DNA of 64,000 bases from Pectinophora gossypiella (lineage: Eukaryota; Arthropoda; Insecta; Lepidoptera; Gelechiidae), in the NCBI RefSeq assembly GCF_024362695.1, contig NC_065429.1:7531011-7595010 (forward strand), given 5' to 3'. Shown piece after piece: positions 48,020-58,734 of the stretch (position 1 is its first letter; each line of letters opens with the position of its first letter). Below the pieces are notes generated by a model. The model searched no databases. It was not told where the DNA came from and saw only the letters and a list, made by a program, of their open reading frames with translations. The translations under genes were made by a program, and so were the position numbers.

Positions 48020-49000
48020 GTATGGCGGCCATCTTGTTTTTCCGCCATTTTGTTTTTTTTCACCGGCGACAGAATTTGACCAAGATTTAAATGGGTGTCG
48101 TGGAAACAAACAAAATCCAGGTGCAATAGGTTTGCCAGACCGTAGGATGTCTCCCTGATTGGGAGCAGTTTTCAAAGATGACGTTCCGATTACACCCCTA
48201 TACATCATTTTTACCCCCAAGACATTTTCTGGAAAAACAAAATTTTGTATGGCGGCCATCTTGTTTTTTCGCCATTTTGTATTTTTTTCACCGGCCATTA
48301 AATTCGACCAAGATTTAAATAGGTTTCGTGAAAGAAAAATTGGTTCAGGTGTGATAGTTTCGCCAGGCCGTAGGGTGTCACCCTGATGCGGAGCAGTTTT
48401 CGAAAATCGGGAAGTATTTCCATACTTAACATGACGATCCGATCACAACCCCGATATATATTTTATATCCCGAGACATTTTCTGAAAAAACAAAATTGTG
48501 TATGGCGGCCATCTTGTTTTTCCGCCATTTTGTTTTTTTTTTACGCGCTATGGAATTTGACCAAGATTTAAATAAGTGCTCTGAAAGAAATATTGGTTCA
48601 CGTGCGATAGTTTTGCCAGGCCGTAGAGTATCTCTCTGATGCGGAGCAGTTTTTGGTGACCAGAAAGTATTTCCGTACTCTACATGACGTTTTGAGTAAG
48701 CGCCCCATACATTATTTTTACCCAAACGGGCTTCTTCCAAAATCGACAAAATTTTGTATGGCGGCCATCTTTTTTTTCCGCCATTTTGTTTTTTTGCACC
48801 GGCGATTGAATTTGATCAAGATTTAAATACGTTTCGTGAAAGAAAAATTGCTCCAGGTTGTATAGTTTTGCCAGGCCATAGGGTATCTCCCTGATGCTGA
48901 CCAGTTTTCGAAGGTCGGGAAGTTTTCCCGAAGCCTAAAGATCGATCCGATCAATATGACTTTACAAACGCACTAGTCGCTCCTACGATTTTTGAAAATT
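48020..49000. repeat. Tandem array, four units of about 227-256 bp
   Basis: Units start at 48020, 48247, 48500 and 48756 with gtatggcggccatctt, then cgccattttgt, gaccaagatttaaat, and gccaggccgtagggt. Units are diverged, so the array is old or gene-converted little. Confidence 0.85.
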
Positions 49001-49132
49001 CCCCTCGATCTCTCTGGTCTTCCATCATCAGATCCTGACTTCCTTGACATGGGACCCCCTTGGGTATATCTCCTTTCAAACAAAAAAAGAATTATCAAAA
49101 TCGGTTCATATACGACGAAGATATGCCCGAAC

Positions 49133-49169
<37 letters not shown>

Positions 49170-49208
49170 CGGTCGAATTGAGAACCTCCTCCTTTTTTGA
49201 AGTCGGTA

Positions 49209-49610
49209 ATAAACTTGTTGAAGGTCAATGTAACATTTTTGAATTTTCGTCATTTCGCAAGGTGTTATGGCTGAGGAGAAGAAATGACAAGAAACTGCAA
49301 CAGCAACACATCTTTTAAATCAATGCGGGTACATTACAAGTTATTTAATAACTAAAGGAACACATTCAATACCAGACATTTTTATCATTTAGGTAATCAT
49401 TAATCTTATAATAGGCTTTTTTACATAAAGTAAGCTTCACGTGAGCTTTAAATTTATTCTCTGACAAATTTAAAATATTATCTGGTATTTTATTGTAAAA
49501 ACGTATACATAACCCCAAAAAAGATGAAGTTAATTTACTTAATCTAGAATTTTGAACAACAATTTTATTTTTATTCCATGTATTGTAAGTATGCCTTTCA
49601 CAGTTTCTCG
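49209..49610 (-). pseudogene. 5'-truncated copy of the LINE at 1053-6872
   Basis: Reverse complement of 6424-6840: taacattttt...cgtcatttcgc, then the last coding part of ORF2 (equivalent to residues from about 883) with an AT-rich expansion at 49560-49577. The 3' end is at 47160, across the inserted 2-kb element. Confidence 0.88.
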
Positions 49611-49670
49611 TGGTTTCTGCCTACCCCAAAGGGAAATCAGCGTGGTCTTATGTATGTGTGTATGTATTGA
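49611..49670 (+). mobile_element. RTE-like 3' tail fragment
   Basis: tttctgcctaccccaaaggg, aaatcagcgtggtcttatgt, atgtgtgtatgta. 49670-50110 has nothing recognisable. Confidence 0.55.
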
Positions 49671-50111
49671 TAGTTTTGTGAAAATATTGAACCTTTGTGT
49701 ATTATAACCTGTATCTGGCAAGATAGTTTATGATCATGTACTTATTTAAAGTTTGAATCACTTATTGTCAATCAATCGTGTTTCTATCTTAACAAGTTTA
49801 TCTATAGGCAACACTATATACATTATCGTGCCTAAGTGTAATCGCCGATTGTGTAGAGGGGCGTAGGATTACTCATTATAGGCTGTTTAATCTAGATCTA
49901 GCAATTACTAGATTTGAAGTAAATGCAGGGTGTACACTAGTTTATTGCTGGGAATATGTTTTATTATTATTTATTACTGCAGTGCCAGTAATAATAGCTA
50001 TTATTCTAATTACGAATAACCGTACAAACAGCGGATTTTTGTTGAAGGTTTTCCGTTAGAAGCTTTTGACGTGAACTTTCAAATTGTCAATGATATTTCT
50101 TGATTTTCTGA

Positions 50112-50282
50112 TTCTAGTCCTAAAGTGGATACATTATATTGCTCATCATCATCATCAGCCCATTAACGTCCCCACTGCTGGGGCTCGGGCCTTCCCTATG
50201 GATGGATAGGGAGATCGGGCCTTAAACCATCACGCGGACCCAGTGCGGATTGATGGCTAACGCATATTGCTCATGACTGTAA
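50112..50282. mobile_element. MITE-S remnant holding a SINE-5S end
   Basis: cctaaagtggatacattata ttgctc before, and catattgctcatgactgta after. Between (50142-50262) is the minus-strand right half of SINE-5S (cccattaacgtccccactgc, gatggatagggagatcgggc, cagtgcggattgatgg), flanked by ttgctcat on both sides. Confidence 0.75.
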
Positions 50283-50375
50283 ATAATCATGGTCTGAATC
50301 ATTCCGCTCAGTATTCGTTACGTTGTCACTAACACCCTATCATCATCTCAGGTCTTTACGTCTTTATCAGATGAT

Positions 50376-50645
50376 TCAAACAGCGTTTCTGTGGCAGCTT
50401 TTAAAATGGCTGTAAAGTCCGATGCGAGAGCGACAGTAGCGGCCGCACGACTGGCATTGTAGTTGAGGGTTATTAGATGGTACAGGTGGTAAATCGGCCC
50501 TCTCATTTCTGTGTCGCCTCTCGCGCTTGTCGGCTAGAATCTGGAACCAGGTGTTATCGTGTGCTTTGCACCCATCGGCCAAAGACGTCCTCCACTTGTT
50601 CCGGTCACTGGCCAGATCCTCCCATTTATCGTACACCCTGTAAGT
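50376..50645 (-). pseudogene. Non-LTR retrotransposon C-terminus with zinc finger
   Basis: The minus strand reads WEDLASDRNKWRTSLADGCK, then DNTWFQILADKRERRHRNER and CQSCGRYCRSRIGLYSHFKS plus CHRNAV-stop. The C2H2-type knuckle at the very end and the RxxW segment before it are typical of the ends of several LINE ORF2 proteins. 5'-truncated; frame open over this part. Confidence 0.75.
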
Positions 50646-51105
50646 ATACAGTAATAAACATAAGGCGAATTGTAATTGAGTGTATGCATAACTACTATAA
50701 CAAGGAAACTCGCTCGTAGTGGCGAAAAAAGCCATTCGCCGTAGCGGGAGTCGCCATTCGGGGAATCGCTGTCAATGCCATAATTCAAATTTTCCAAACT
50801 CTAAGAATAGATCAAAACAACTCATTAACTCCACTTCAGTCCTCAAATATAGCCCATACCGCACCATATGGTTGGTTTCCATGATAGATGCGACCGATGA
50901 CACGTCGCATACCACACCGGAGCGATATGTCATTTGTACTCATGAGAACATAGGTGGGGTGGAGTAGGTGACAAGGATCATTTTACGGAGACATTAGTGT
51001 TGTTTTTAAATGATGGATGTGACTTTTTTGTTTTTGTTTTAATTTGGTTTTTTTTTAAACCATGGAACGCATTCATCTTCTTATCTTCCCGGGAATGTCT
51101 TAGAA
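50646..51105. other. Spacer, nothing firm
   Basis: Includes an 82-codon frame at 50719 without recognisable motifs, and T-rich runs near 51025-51055. Confidence 0.4.
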
Positions 51106-51111
51106 ATTGAA

Positions 51112-51292
51112 TGATTCTTCTTCTATCGTGTGGGTTGTGAGGTCAATGACCAACCTCATCAACCCTCGCGTCAGGGTTACTATTGAGCCGTCAAAAGCCC
51201 CTGATATAGCCCCGTAACGACTACGCCCTCCGAAGAAGCTTAACGTGCCCTCCGAAGCACGGATCATCTTACCTCTGGACAAACTGGCGACA
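51112..51292 (-). mobile_element. SINE-V2 copy, internally shortened
   Basis: cttctatcgtgtgggttgtg, catcaaccctcgcgtcaggg, attgagccgtcaaaagcccc, core taacgtgccctccgaagcac, then tcttacctctggacaaac. Confidence 0.78.
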
Positions 51293-51735
51293 AAGTGACG
51301 TCACACGAAGCTCAACCATGGCCGCCCGTGTCTCGAGTCTTGTAATACACAGATACAAAATCGCATTCTTATTTTGTAAAAAATAAAATATTTAAAAATG
51401 ATCTTAAATTATTTATTCTTACAACTGTCAAATAGTCAATTCACAATGTTCGCCTTCTCTTCAATTTGTCCCAAGACCTTCTTGGTCTTCCCCTTCCTCT
51501 ATTTCTTTCTATCTTCCTTCTGTGTTCCTAGATAGTCAGTTTCATGCAATGCAGTACACTTATACATGTATTATAATATTGGCCCGTTCATTGTTTTTAC
51601 ACTGTGTCCGGATGTTGGTGTCCATTCAGCCGTGGGCCTGTGGCTGAACAATGGCAGGAAACTTCACCTGCCGCCGGACACACATCCATCCCACCTAGAC
51701 ACTACGCTAGGAATAGAAGAAAAAGGTTGGAAGGG
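51293..51735. other. Spacer, unclassified
   Basis: A 65-codon frame at 51566 (LWLNNGRKLHLPPDTHPSHL inside) has a balanced composition but no family I know and no splice sites that would extend it. Left uncalled. Confidence 0.35.
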
Positions 51736-51739
51736 TCAA

Positions 51740-52068
51740 GAGACTCCGTGGTCTAGTGGTTAGAGCGTCAGGCTCACGATCTGGAGGTCCGGGTTCGATT
51801 CCCGATGGGGACATGGTCGAAATCACTTTGTGAGACTGTCCTTTGTTTGGCAAGGACTTTTCAGGCTTGAATCACCTGATTGTCTGAAAAAGCAAGATGA
51901 TTCCGTGCTTCGGAGGGCACGTTAAGCTGTTGGTCCCGGCTATTAGCCGTAAAAACACCTTCACCAACCCGCAGTGGAGCAGCGTGGTGGAGTATGCTCC
52001 ATACCCCCTCCGGTTGATTGAGGGGATGCCTGTGCCCAGCGTGGGACGTATATAGGCTGTTTCAAGAG
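51740..52068 (+). mobile_element. SINE-V1, full length
   Basis: Head actccgtggtctagtggtta to tail acgtatataggctgtt; duplication CAAGAG before and after. Confidence 0.88.
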
Positions 52069-52074
52069 AGCTCG

Positions 52075-52143
52075 AAAAGCCGGGATTTGAACCCGGGACC
52101 TCCGTATCGTGAGCCCGACGCTCAAACCACTGGACCACGGGTT
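52075..52143 (-). mobile_element. SINE-V2 head fragment
   Basis: ccgggatttgaacccgggac, ctccgtatcgtgagcccgac, accactggaccacggg. Abuts the SINE-V1 copy. 52150-52610 holds no feature. Confidence 0.75.
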
Positions 52144-52627
52144 AAAAATCTCCCTAGTGGTGTGAAATAAACAAACTTCTCCCACAATTAACGACCACCA
52201 CACGAAAGAACATAAAATCCGGTAATGGCGCCGTTACGTCACTACTGAACGATATTTACAAACAAACCGACAAACATATCTACTTCTATTTACTCCTGGC
52301 AACACTGGCTTTAGCTACACGCCAAAATATATTTTATCGTTCAGACTTCGAAGCTGAATTTCGCATGTGAATTGTTATTTAGTGTTATTACAGGGAAAAT
52401 TCTGTTTGAAGCAGAAATCTACCTTAACAGTAGTATTTTAAGGTGAAAATTGAAACATAAATGTTAATAACGCTGTTTTCCCTTAGATATTAATTTGTGA
52501 GGTCGTTAAAAATGTCTTAAATATCCAAGGGGAGAGAGTGTTGTGCGGTTTTAGACCTTATCTAATTGACTTTAGAGTGTTTTCTATGGAATTGGTTTTT
52601 TTTTCTGTTAGGATATGAATGTTTAAC

Positions 52628-52903
52628 ATACATACATACATACATAAACTCACGCCCGTAATCCCTAATGGGGTGGGCAGAGCCACAAGTAATCAAAGAC
52701 AACTTGCAGCCACTGTTGATACGAAGTCCAAAGATGGATATGATGAACCTTATGGTGATAAGGGATCAGCCTATCGCCCATAACATTAGTCCATCATGTT
52801 AGAGGACACAATCCCTCTGTCGGTTTTTACGACATGCCCGGGAAGAGAAGCAGCTGAACGTGTTCTATGTTTTTTATATGCTCCCAGAACAGCATAGAAG
52901 CAT
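52628..52903 (-). mobile_element. SINE-T, full length
   Basis: (catacatacata) tail at the left, 5' end at 52903; flanked by the 14-bp duplication ATATGAATGTTTAA (52614 and 52902). Confidence 0.92.
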
Positions 52904-52916
52904 ATGAATGTTTAAA

Positions 52917-53166
52917 GTCTTCTTCTATCGCGTGGGTTGTAAGGTGGATGACCAACTTTATTAAACCTGGTGTCAGGGTTACTATTGAGCCGCCAGAGGC
53001 CCCTGACATGATTCGTGTAACGACTACGTACTTACTTGGGAAAATGATAGCCAGCCTCGCCCGCAATGTCCTAACCAAACTAAGGATCACAAAGACCTCA
53101 CTGGAATTCGAACCGGAGACCTCCGGATAGTGAGTGCAACGCTCAACCACTGTACCACAGAAGACC
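52917..53166 (-). mobile_element. SINE-V2 copy lacking the core
   Basis: cttcttctatcgcgtgggtt, cctggtgtcagggttactat, gccagaggcccctgacatga, then directly ggaaaatgatagcc and the head (gaattcgaaccggagacctc). The core block is deleted. Confidence 0.78.
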
Positions 53167-53212
53167 GTCTATAATGGTCGACTGTGTTAGTTAAAATTAT
53201 TATTTTATTTTT

Positions 53213-53550
53213 AACGGCCTCTGTGGTCCAGTGGTTGAGCGTTGGGCTCACGATCCGGAGGCCCCGGGTTCGAATCCCGGTGGGGACATATCACAAAAAT
53301 CACTTTGTGATCCCTAGTTTGGTTAGGACACTACAGGCTGATCACCTGATTGTCCGAAACTATCACCTCACCTGATGATCCGTACTTCGGAAGGCACGTT
53401 AAGCCGTTGGTCCCGGTTACTACTTACTGATGTAAGTGAGTAATCGTTACATGAGCCATGACAGAGGCCTTTGGCGGCTCAATAGTAACCCTGACACCAG
53501 GGTTGATGAGGCTGGTATTCCACCTCACAATCCACACGATAAGAAGAAGA
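53213..53550 (+). mobile_element. SINE-V2, full length
   Basis: Head gcctctgtggtccagtggtt, ggctcacgatccggaggccc, B box ggttcgaatcc, body atcactttgtgatccctagt, core cttcggaaggcacgttaagc, tail cacacgataagaagaag. Flanks ctatttttatt on both sides. Confidence 0.9.
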
Positions 53551-53837
53551 TTCTATTTTTATTGTATGATCATGAGTAAAGCTTATTTTATTAACATTTA
53601 GATCACTTCACCAACATTAGGCCGGTTTGTGGGTAAAACACGTCTTTCCCTGGCAACACTGAGCAGAATATATTTTCGCCCCCACAAGCGACCACTCGAG
53701 ACTTCAAAGAGGTTTTATATTTAAACAAGGAATTTAAATTTACAGAGGGCAACACTCGCTTGGGCCGCGGAGTCGGTCGCCCGCTTGCTAAATGAGGAGG
53801 GGTTTTAGGGTTCCGTAAATGTATAATCAAAATTAAG

Positions 53838-53896
53838 TGACAAACATACATGAACTCACGCCCTATAGAGGTGGGCAGAGTCACAAATAATTAAAA
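53838..53896 (-). mobile_element. SINE-T tail fragment
   Basis: aaacatacatgaactcacgc, cctatagaggtgggcagagt, cacaaataatt. Confidence 0.6.
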
Positions 53897-53934
53897 GTCA
53901 AATGTGTTAATAAAATAGTGATATACCTAATATC

Positions 53935-54236
53935 CACAATGTGGGTACTCCGGACTTACTTTGGTTTAAAAGCAAACAAAAATATATATAACTCAATATT
54001 TACCTATCACATTAACTGCACAAAGCGCTTTGCATCGTCCTTCATTATGCGCACTGCTAAGGAGTGGAATTCTCTGCCGTCTTCTGTATTTTCGAATGCA
54101 TATAACCCGGGTGCTTTCAAGGCCAGAGTGAACAGGCACCTTCTGGGCGAGCTCCATCTTAGGCCTCGTCAATGCCTTCGGGCAAGTCTGGGGCTCAGAG
54201 CAAACCCATCAAAGGTACCCATAATGCCACGTGAAT
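53935..54236 (+). pseudogene. LINE reverse-transcriptase C-terminus
   Basis: Frame reads MRTAKEWNSLPSSVFSNAYN, then PGAFKARVNRHLLGELHL, the standard end of CR1/Jockey ORF2 (RTxxxWNSLP ... FKxxVNRxLL). Followed by 3' UTR with gagcaaacccatcaaagg. Same family as 31427-31552. Confidence 0.75.
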
Positions 54237-54274
54237 CAATGAATATTTTTTTTTATTGCACACACAAAACAGGG

Positions 54275-54424
54275 GGTCTTAAAAGGCCGTATTGAAGCAA
54301 TTCATCTACAAAAGCAATTTGATTATATTATTTGCGCATATTATTATAAAAGTGTGTGCGCAATATGTTGACAAATGACAAATAGCAACATTGTTCTTTT
54401 TTCGGTGAATTGCTTCAATTTGCA
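54275..54424. mobile_element. Foldback element
   Basis: aaggccgtattgaagcaatt cat at the left and gtgaattgcttcaatttg at the right are inverted; interior cgcatattattataaaag. Same family as 62287-62602. Confidence 0.7.
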
Positions 54425-54774
54425 CAAGACTATTTTAGAAGTTCACCGTTCCATTCCAATGTCACTTAATATGTATACATAATATGTATACGTACGGAAC
54501 CAGTAACAAAAACACCCATCTCACTATTGACTATTAAAATATTTTTCTAAAATCTTCATTCCCGGGCCAAGAGGGGGCGAGGTAATCATTCGTCTTGTAT
54601 GACTGAGTCTTAATAATGTCCCCCATTTTTCTTTCTCCCATTTTTCCCTTCATTCTCCTATCTCTTGGCTTGTAAGTAATTTAATTTTCATTATGTTTGA
54701 GGAAAATATATACGTAAATTATGTAAAATTTGCTTTAATTAGTAACTCGATATTTAGATTTTGTTAGACTTAAT

Positions 54775-55083
54775 AACGACCTCCGTGGTCCAGTGGTTTG
54801 AGCGATCCGGAGGTCCCGGGTTCAAATCCCGGCGGGGACACATCACGAAAAATTTGTGATCCCTAGTTTGGTTATAGGACATTAGACGCTGATCACCTGA
54901 TTGTCCGAAAGAAAGATGATCCGTGCTTCAGAAGGCACGTTATGCTGTTGGTCCCGGTTACTGCTTACTGATGTAAGTTAGGACATGAGCCAGTTCAAGG
55001 GCCTTTGGCGGTTCAATAGTAACCCTGACCAGGGTTGATGGGGTTGGTAATCCACCTCACAACCCACACGATAGGAGAAGAAG
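54775..55083 (+). mobile_element. SINE-V2, full length with head deletion
   Basis: cgacctccgtggtccagtgg, then gagcgatccggaggtcccgg (about 15 bp of the anticodon arm are missing), the core with cttcagaaggcacgttatgc, and the tail cacacgataggagaagaag. Confidence 0.88.
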
Positions 55084-55194
55084 TCGAGGTAGCCGTTCAA
55101 TTTTATTCAACCTTACAGTAGTTAGGCTATAATTCCTTTGGGGTAGGTAGAGCTATATGTCGTCAGCAGATACCTTGCAGCATTTTCACACTCG

Positions 55195-55270
55195 GCCAAT
55201 GTGTGAACGTCCGGCCAAGTAGTTACTGCCATCTGAAATGAAACTACAAAAAGTCGAATCAAAGAAAAAA
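55195..55270 (-). repeat. Repeat G fragment
   Basis: acgtccggccaagtagttac, tgccatctgaaatgaaacta. Confidence 0.55.
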
Positions 55271-55619
55271 GTATGAACATATCGAATTCCCAGAGCGATA
55301 TCTTTCTAAAACGCAGGTCCATCTAATTCCACGCGTCGATGCGTATGCGCAGGAAACGACACCGAACACCGCTGAGAAAGCATCGTCTGCGGTTACCTTG
55401 CATTTGTTTTGTTACATTACATTTTGTTACATGCACATGTTACTAGTGGTGTGCCGTTCCCGGGAATTTTCCCAAAGTGGGAATTTTCCCGTTGTATAAA
55501 CTCTTTAAACCTTTCACGAGCAGAGACCATGGGTCATTTATGGTTCATAATAGGTAGTATTGCACCTTGGAATGAGAACGTCATTAGACGTTCTATCCTT
55601 GAAAGTGTTAATAGTTATC

Positions 55620-55798
55620 ATCATCATCAGCCGTACGACGCCCACTGTTGGGCATAGGCCTCCCCCAAGGGTCTCAACGATCGGTCCTGCGCTGCCCGCA
55701 TCCAGCGGCTTCCCGCGACCTTCACCAGATCGTCGGTCCACCTTGTAGCGGGCCTACCCACTGAGCGTCGTCCGACACGTGGTCGCCATTCTAGAACA
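55620..55798 (-). pseudogene. RTE-like retrotransposon C-terminal end
   Basis: The minus strand reads GRPATRWTDDLVKVAGSRWM, then RAAQDRSLRPLGEAYAQQWA and SYG-stop with a tgatgatga tail. The ending EAYAQQW is the RTE/BovB hallmark. 5'-truncated, frame open. Confidence 0.8.
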
Positions 55799-55864
55799 GT
55801 TAGGACACTGGCTTTTCTTTTTCAAATAGTTTTTTCTTGTACTCGATTTTATTTGCCTAAAGGT

Positions 55865-55990
55865 TAGTTTAGGAGCTAAGTTTACCTCAGCCCCCCCCCA
55901 GCCCCCCTCCCCTCGGTCTTACTGTAGTCTTTAGTCTTCAATCGTATGACGTCAGACGTCACACACACAGATGCGCGTATTTAAGTCTAT
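55865..55990 (-). repeat. Repeat Y fragment
   Basis: ggagctaagtttacctcagc, a C9 run, ctcggtcttactgtagtctt, gtcacacacacagatgcgcg. Confidence 0.6.
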
Positions 55991-56034
55991 AAATTATGTA
56001 ATACAAACTGGATTTTTAAAAAAAAGGGAAAACA

Positions 56035-56205
56035 TGAAACAGTAGGACTAGGGCCCTGTGCTGGGAGGTTTTCTGGCCACGTCTTTCCCTCAGCGTTACA
56101 GATTCCGATGTGGTAGTAGTTTTACAGCTAGTTACATAATATGTAATTTAATTTTTTGACGTTCAAAAAGCGCTAACTTTGTAAGCCAATTTTGAAAAAT
56201 AAATA
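56035..56205 (+). repeat. Interspersed repeat, paired with 16690-16875
   Basis: aacatgaaacagtaggacta, gggccctgtgctgggaggtt, cctcagcgttacagattccg, tagtagttttacagctagtt. Confidence 0.65.
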
Positions 56206-56209
56206 TTTT

Positions 56210-56300
56210 TCAATTTGCGTGTACGATAACGTCAATGTGTAGTGTCTGTGTGAAATGAGGTGTTTTGTATGAAGTGTCCGGGGTGTGGTTCAACATAAAT
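56210..56300 (-). repeat. Repeat Y fragment
   Basis: cgtgtacgataacgtcaatg, tgtagtgtctgtgtgaaatg, gtatgaagtgtccggggtgt. Confidence 0.65.
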
Positions 56301-56647
56301 AATAACACAGGCGTGATGCGTGTGTTTTATTTGAATAAAAGTGGGAATAAATAATAAAAATTCCTCGACTTGAGTTAAACGTAACCAAGCCGAGGCTCCC
56401 AGTGTCGATAAGCTGAGGCGATAATTACGAACGACACGCGAGCGAAGGCTTGCTGCGGGTGGGGTGGTACTTACAGCAGAGATAAACTTATATTGTAACT
56501 TTTATTTATTTTATTTTATCTGGGTAACCAACAGCTACAAAACAAGATATACAATTTCATAAATCTTAACCCGTTCCGAGACAAAGCGTCAAGAGACGAC
56601 AAGCTAAAATCGCTTCAAATTGACACATGATTTTTCCCATACATTTT

Positions 56648-56821
56648 TCATGATAATTAAAACACATAATACTGGGTTCTTACCGCGTTTAAATCAGGGA
56701 TATGAAAAATTATGGATCTACCTACTCCACTCCAATCTCATCAGTCATCCCGTGATCATGGCACTTGCAAGAGTGTCGAAATATCGGGAGTCTCATATCC
56801 CTGAATTACTTGAGCTTTTAG
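56648..56821. mobile_element. Foldback element, diverged copy of 14824
   Basis: gataattaaaacacataata, gggttcttaccgcgtttaaa, cgtgatcatggcacttgcaa, gtctcatatccctgaattac. The right arm is cut by the SINE-5S insertion. Confidence 0.75.
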
Positions 56822-57036
56822 AGGAGCTCGGTGGCGCAGCGGTTTTCATCTCGAGCTCCTCCGTGCTTCGGAAGGCACGTTACGTCGTTGGTCCCGGCTG
56901 CATTAGCAGTCGTTAATAACCACCAATCCGCACTGGGCCCGCGTGGTGGTTTAAGGCCCGATCTCCCTATCCATCCATAGGGAAGGTCCGTGCCCCAGCA
57001 GTGGGGACGTTAATGGGCTGGTGATGATGATGATGG
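56822..57036 (+). mobile_element. SINE-5S copy without the 5S-like part
   Basis: gaggagctcggtggcgcagc, ggttttcatctcgagctcct, core tgcttcggaaggcacgttac, tail gatgatgatgatgg. The whole 5S-like segment (about 75 bp) is deleted. Flanked by TGAATTACTTGAGC (56802 and 57037). 57051-57240 is plain spacer. Confidence 0.9.
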
Positions 57037-57239
57037 TGAATTACTTGAGCAGATAGTTATGTATCACGTAAACATTACAATGATTGTTTTTCTACCTTAT
57101 AATTATAAATATTTACATACATCAATCAAACGTATAAACATTATAGCTCCGTAGCTCCAAAATGAAACCAGAAGTAACTTGTACGACACTTCGTTATTCC
57201 GTTTGTGCACACAGATAATTCACACAATCCTCACTATAA

Positions 57240-57801
57240 TTATAATTGCCTCAGTCGGCAGGGCCCGTGGAATACCAGCGTCGTGGCACACGCAAGCAAA
57301 CTCCTGTCTCCGCTGCGTCGACCTCACATCTCCGCTTCCATCGCGCCATGCAAATGTTACACATATCCGAGTAGCGATCTCCACTGAAGCTGAGCGGAGA
57401 GATGCGTCAATAACGCAATTCTACAATCTATCTGGAATGACGAGCGCATACAAAGTCAATTCAGTGTGGAAGATGCGTGGAGGCTGGAGTGGAACATGTT
57501 TGACGGCACAAACTCGGACCTTATTCAGGATCCCTCGCGGAGGGTCCCTGGCTTTGACTCCAAGCGAAAAATATGGAGACGACTGAACCGGTGTAGGACC
57601 GACTATGGAAAGTCAAACCATCACCTATGTAAATGGGGCTTAAAGGAGTCACCATACTGTGAATGTGGTCACCCGGACCAAACCATATCTCACATAGTGA
57701 ACGAGTGCCCTCTGCACCAGTTCACAGGTGGTATAGCCGAGCTGCATTGTCTGAAGGATGCAGCAGAGACTTGGTTAAGGGAGCTTAAGCTGGATATTTG
57801 A
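57240..57801 (+). pseudogene. LINE ORF2 C-terminal region, 5' part broken
   Basis: From 57466 the frame reads MEDAWRLEWNMF, then RRVPGFDSKRKIWRRLNRCR, GKSNHHLCKWGLKESPYCEC, GHPDQTISHIVNECPLHQFT and LRELKLDI-stop. This Cys-rich end (CxC ... HxxxxC) is standard for Jockey-type ORF2. Upstream the frame is shifted and broken (57240-57465). Confidence 0.78.
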
Positions 57802-58312
57802 TCCACGCAGGATATTTGTCTGCCATACGCAATAATAATAATTCTACAATATAATATAAGTACACTTTATTGCACCAACATAAAAATAAATAATTACAAA
57901 AAGACTCTTTAACTAAGTAAATTTAAAAAAATATAAAGAATAATAATAATAAATAATATTAATAATATATTTAAATTCTATTGGTTGTTAAAAAAACATC
58001 TCCGCTTTGGTGGAGCCCCGGCCTTCGAGTTACATAGCGTTCCGCTGGCCCGCTCGTCGCCAACACACGCACCCCACCCCACCGCCATATTTACAAGCAG
58101 TTAAAGAAGTATTGTATTAAGCAAGCAAATGTGTACCTGCGGGGGAAATGGACGACATTCATTTACTTCAGTGGAGTGGAGTGATGGCTGGAATGTCGCT
58201 TTTGTTGGCAATTATTATATATTAGTACAACTACTATAAGGAGGCTATACGACTAGTCGAACAAAAGGCCTTTGTAAGCCCACGCTTTGAGTGGTAGAAT
58301 GGATTAAATTAG
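57802..58312. other. Spacer
   Basis: AT-rich, with a GC patch at 58003-58080 (cggagccccggccttcg-like) and no supported gene. Confidence 0.4.
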
Positions 58313-58316
58313 TAAC

Positions 58317-58625
58317 TTCTTCTTCGATCGTGTGGGTTATGAGGTGAATTACCAACTTCATCCACCCTGGTGTCAGGGTTACTATTGAACCGCCAAAGGC
58401 CCCTGACTACTTACATCAGTAAGTAGTAACCGGGACCAACGGCTTAACGTGCCTTCCGAAGCACGGATCATCTTACATTCGGACAATCTGGTGATCAGCC
58501 AGTAATGTCCTGACCAAACTAGGGATCACAAAGTGATTTTTGTGATATGTCCCCACCGGGAATCGAACCCGGGACCTCCGGATCGTGAGCCCAGCGCTCA
58601 ACCACTGTACCACGGAGGTCGTTAA
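58317..58625 (-). mobile_element. SINE-V2, full length
   Basis: Tail ttcttcgatcgtgtgggtta, core taacgtgccttccgaagcac, head with accgggaatcgaacccggga and taccacggagg. Duplication AATTAGTAACT on both sides. Confidence 0.9.
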
Positions 58626-58734
58626 TTAGTAACTACTAGACTTAGTAAATAATATAGCTTGTAGCCCCAAAGGGGTAGGCAGAGGTGTACAGTATACAAA
58701 CCTAAGTCCTATGTAACAAACAGGGGTCCAGCCT

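Larger units (their letters stand above)
47202..49208. mobile_element. TIR element of about 2 kb with a foldback and tandem array
   Basis: Ends aaaccgacttcaaacg and cttttttgaagtcggt are inverted. Inside: an inverted pair of about 126-bp arms (47203-47328 and 47461-47586), a CA/GC microsatellite, a four-unit tandem array (48020-49000), an A29 run and a right end (gaattgagaacctcctcctt) that is common in Lepidoptera. No transposase. The left foldback may be a separate element with the same ends. Confidence 0.7.

Noticed and set aside
47975..48749. Protein-coding gene in the 227-256 bp array
   Set aside because: The frames break between units and both strands are equally open.
47202..49208. LTR retrotransposon or integrated virus
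   Set aside because: Ends are inverted, not direct; no gag, pol, primer-binding site or viral gene seen here or elsewhere in the window.
51566..51763. 65-codon frame with LWLNNGRKLHLPPD
   Set aside because: No family recognised, no splice context, and it runs into a SINE; kept only as a note in the features.
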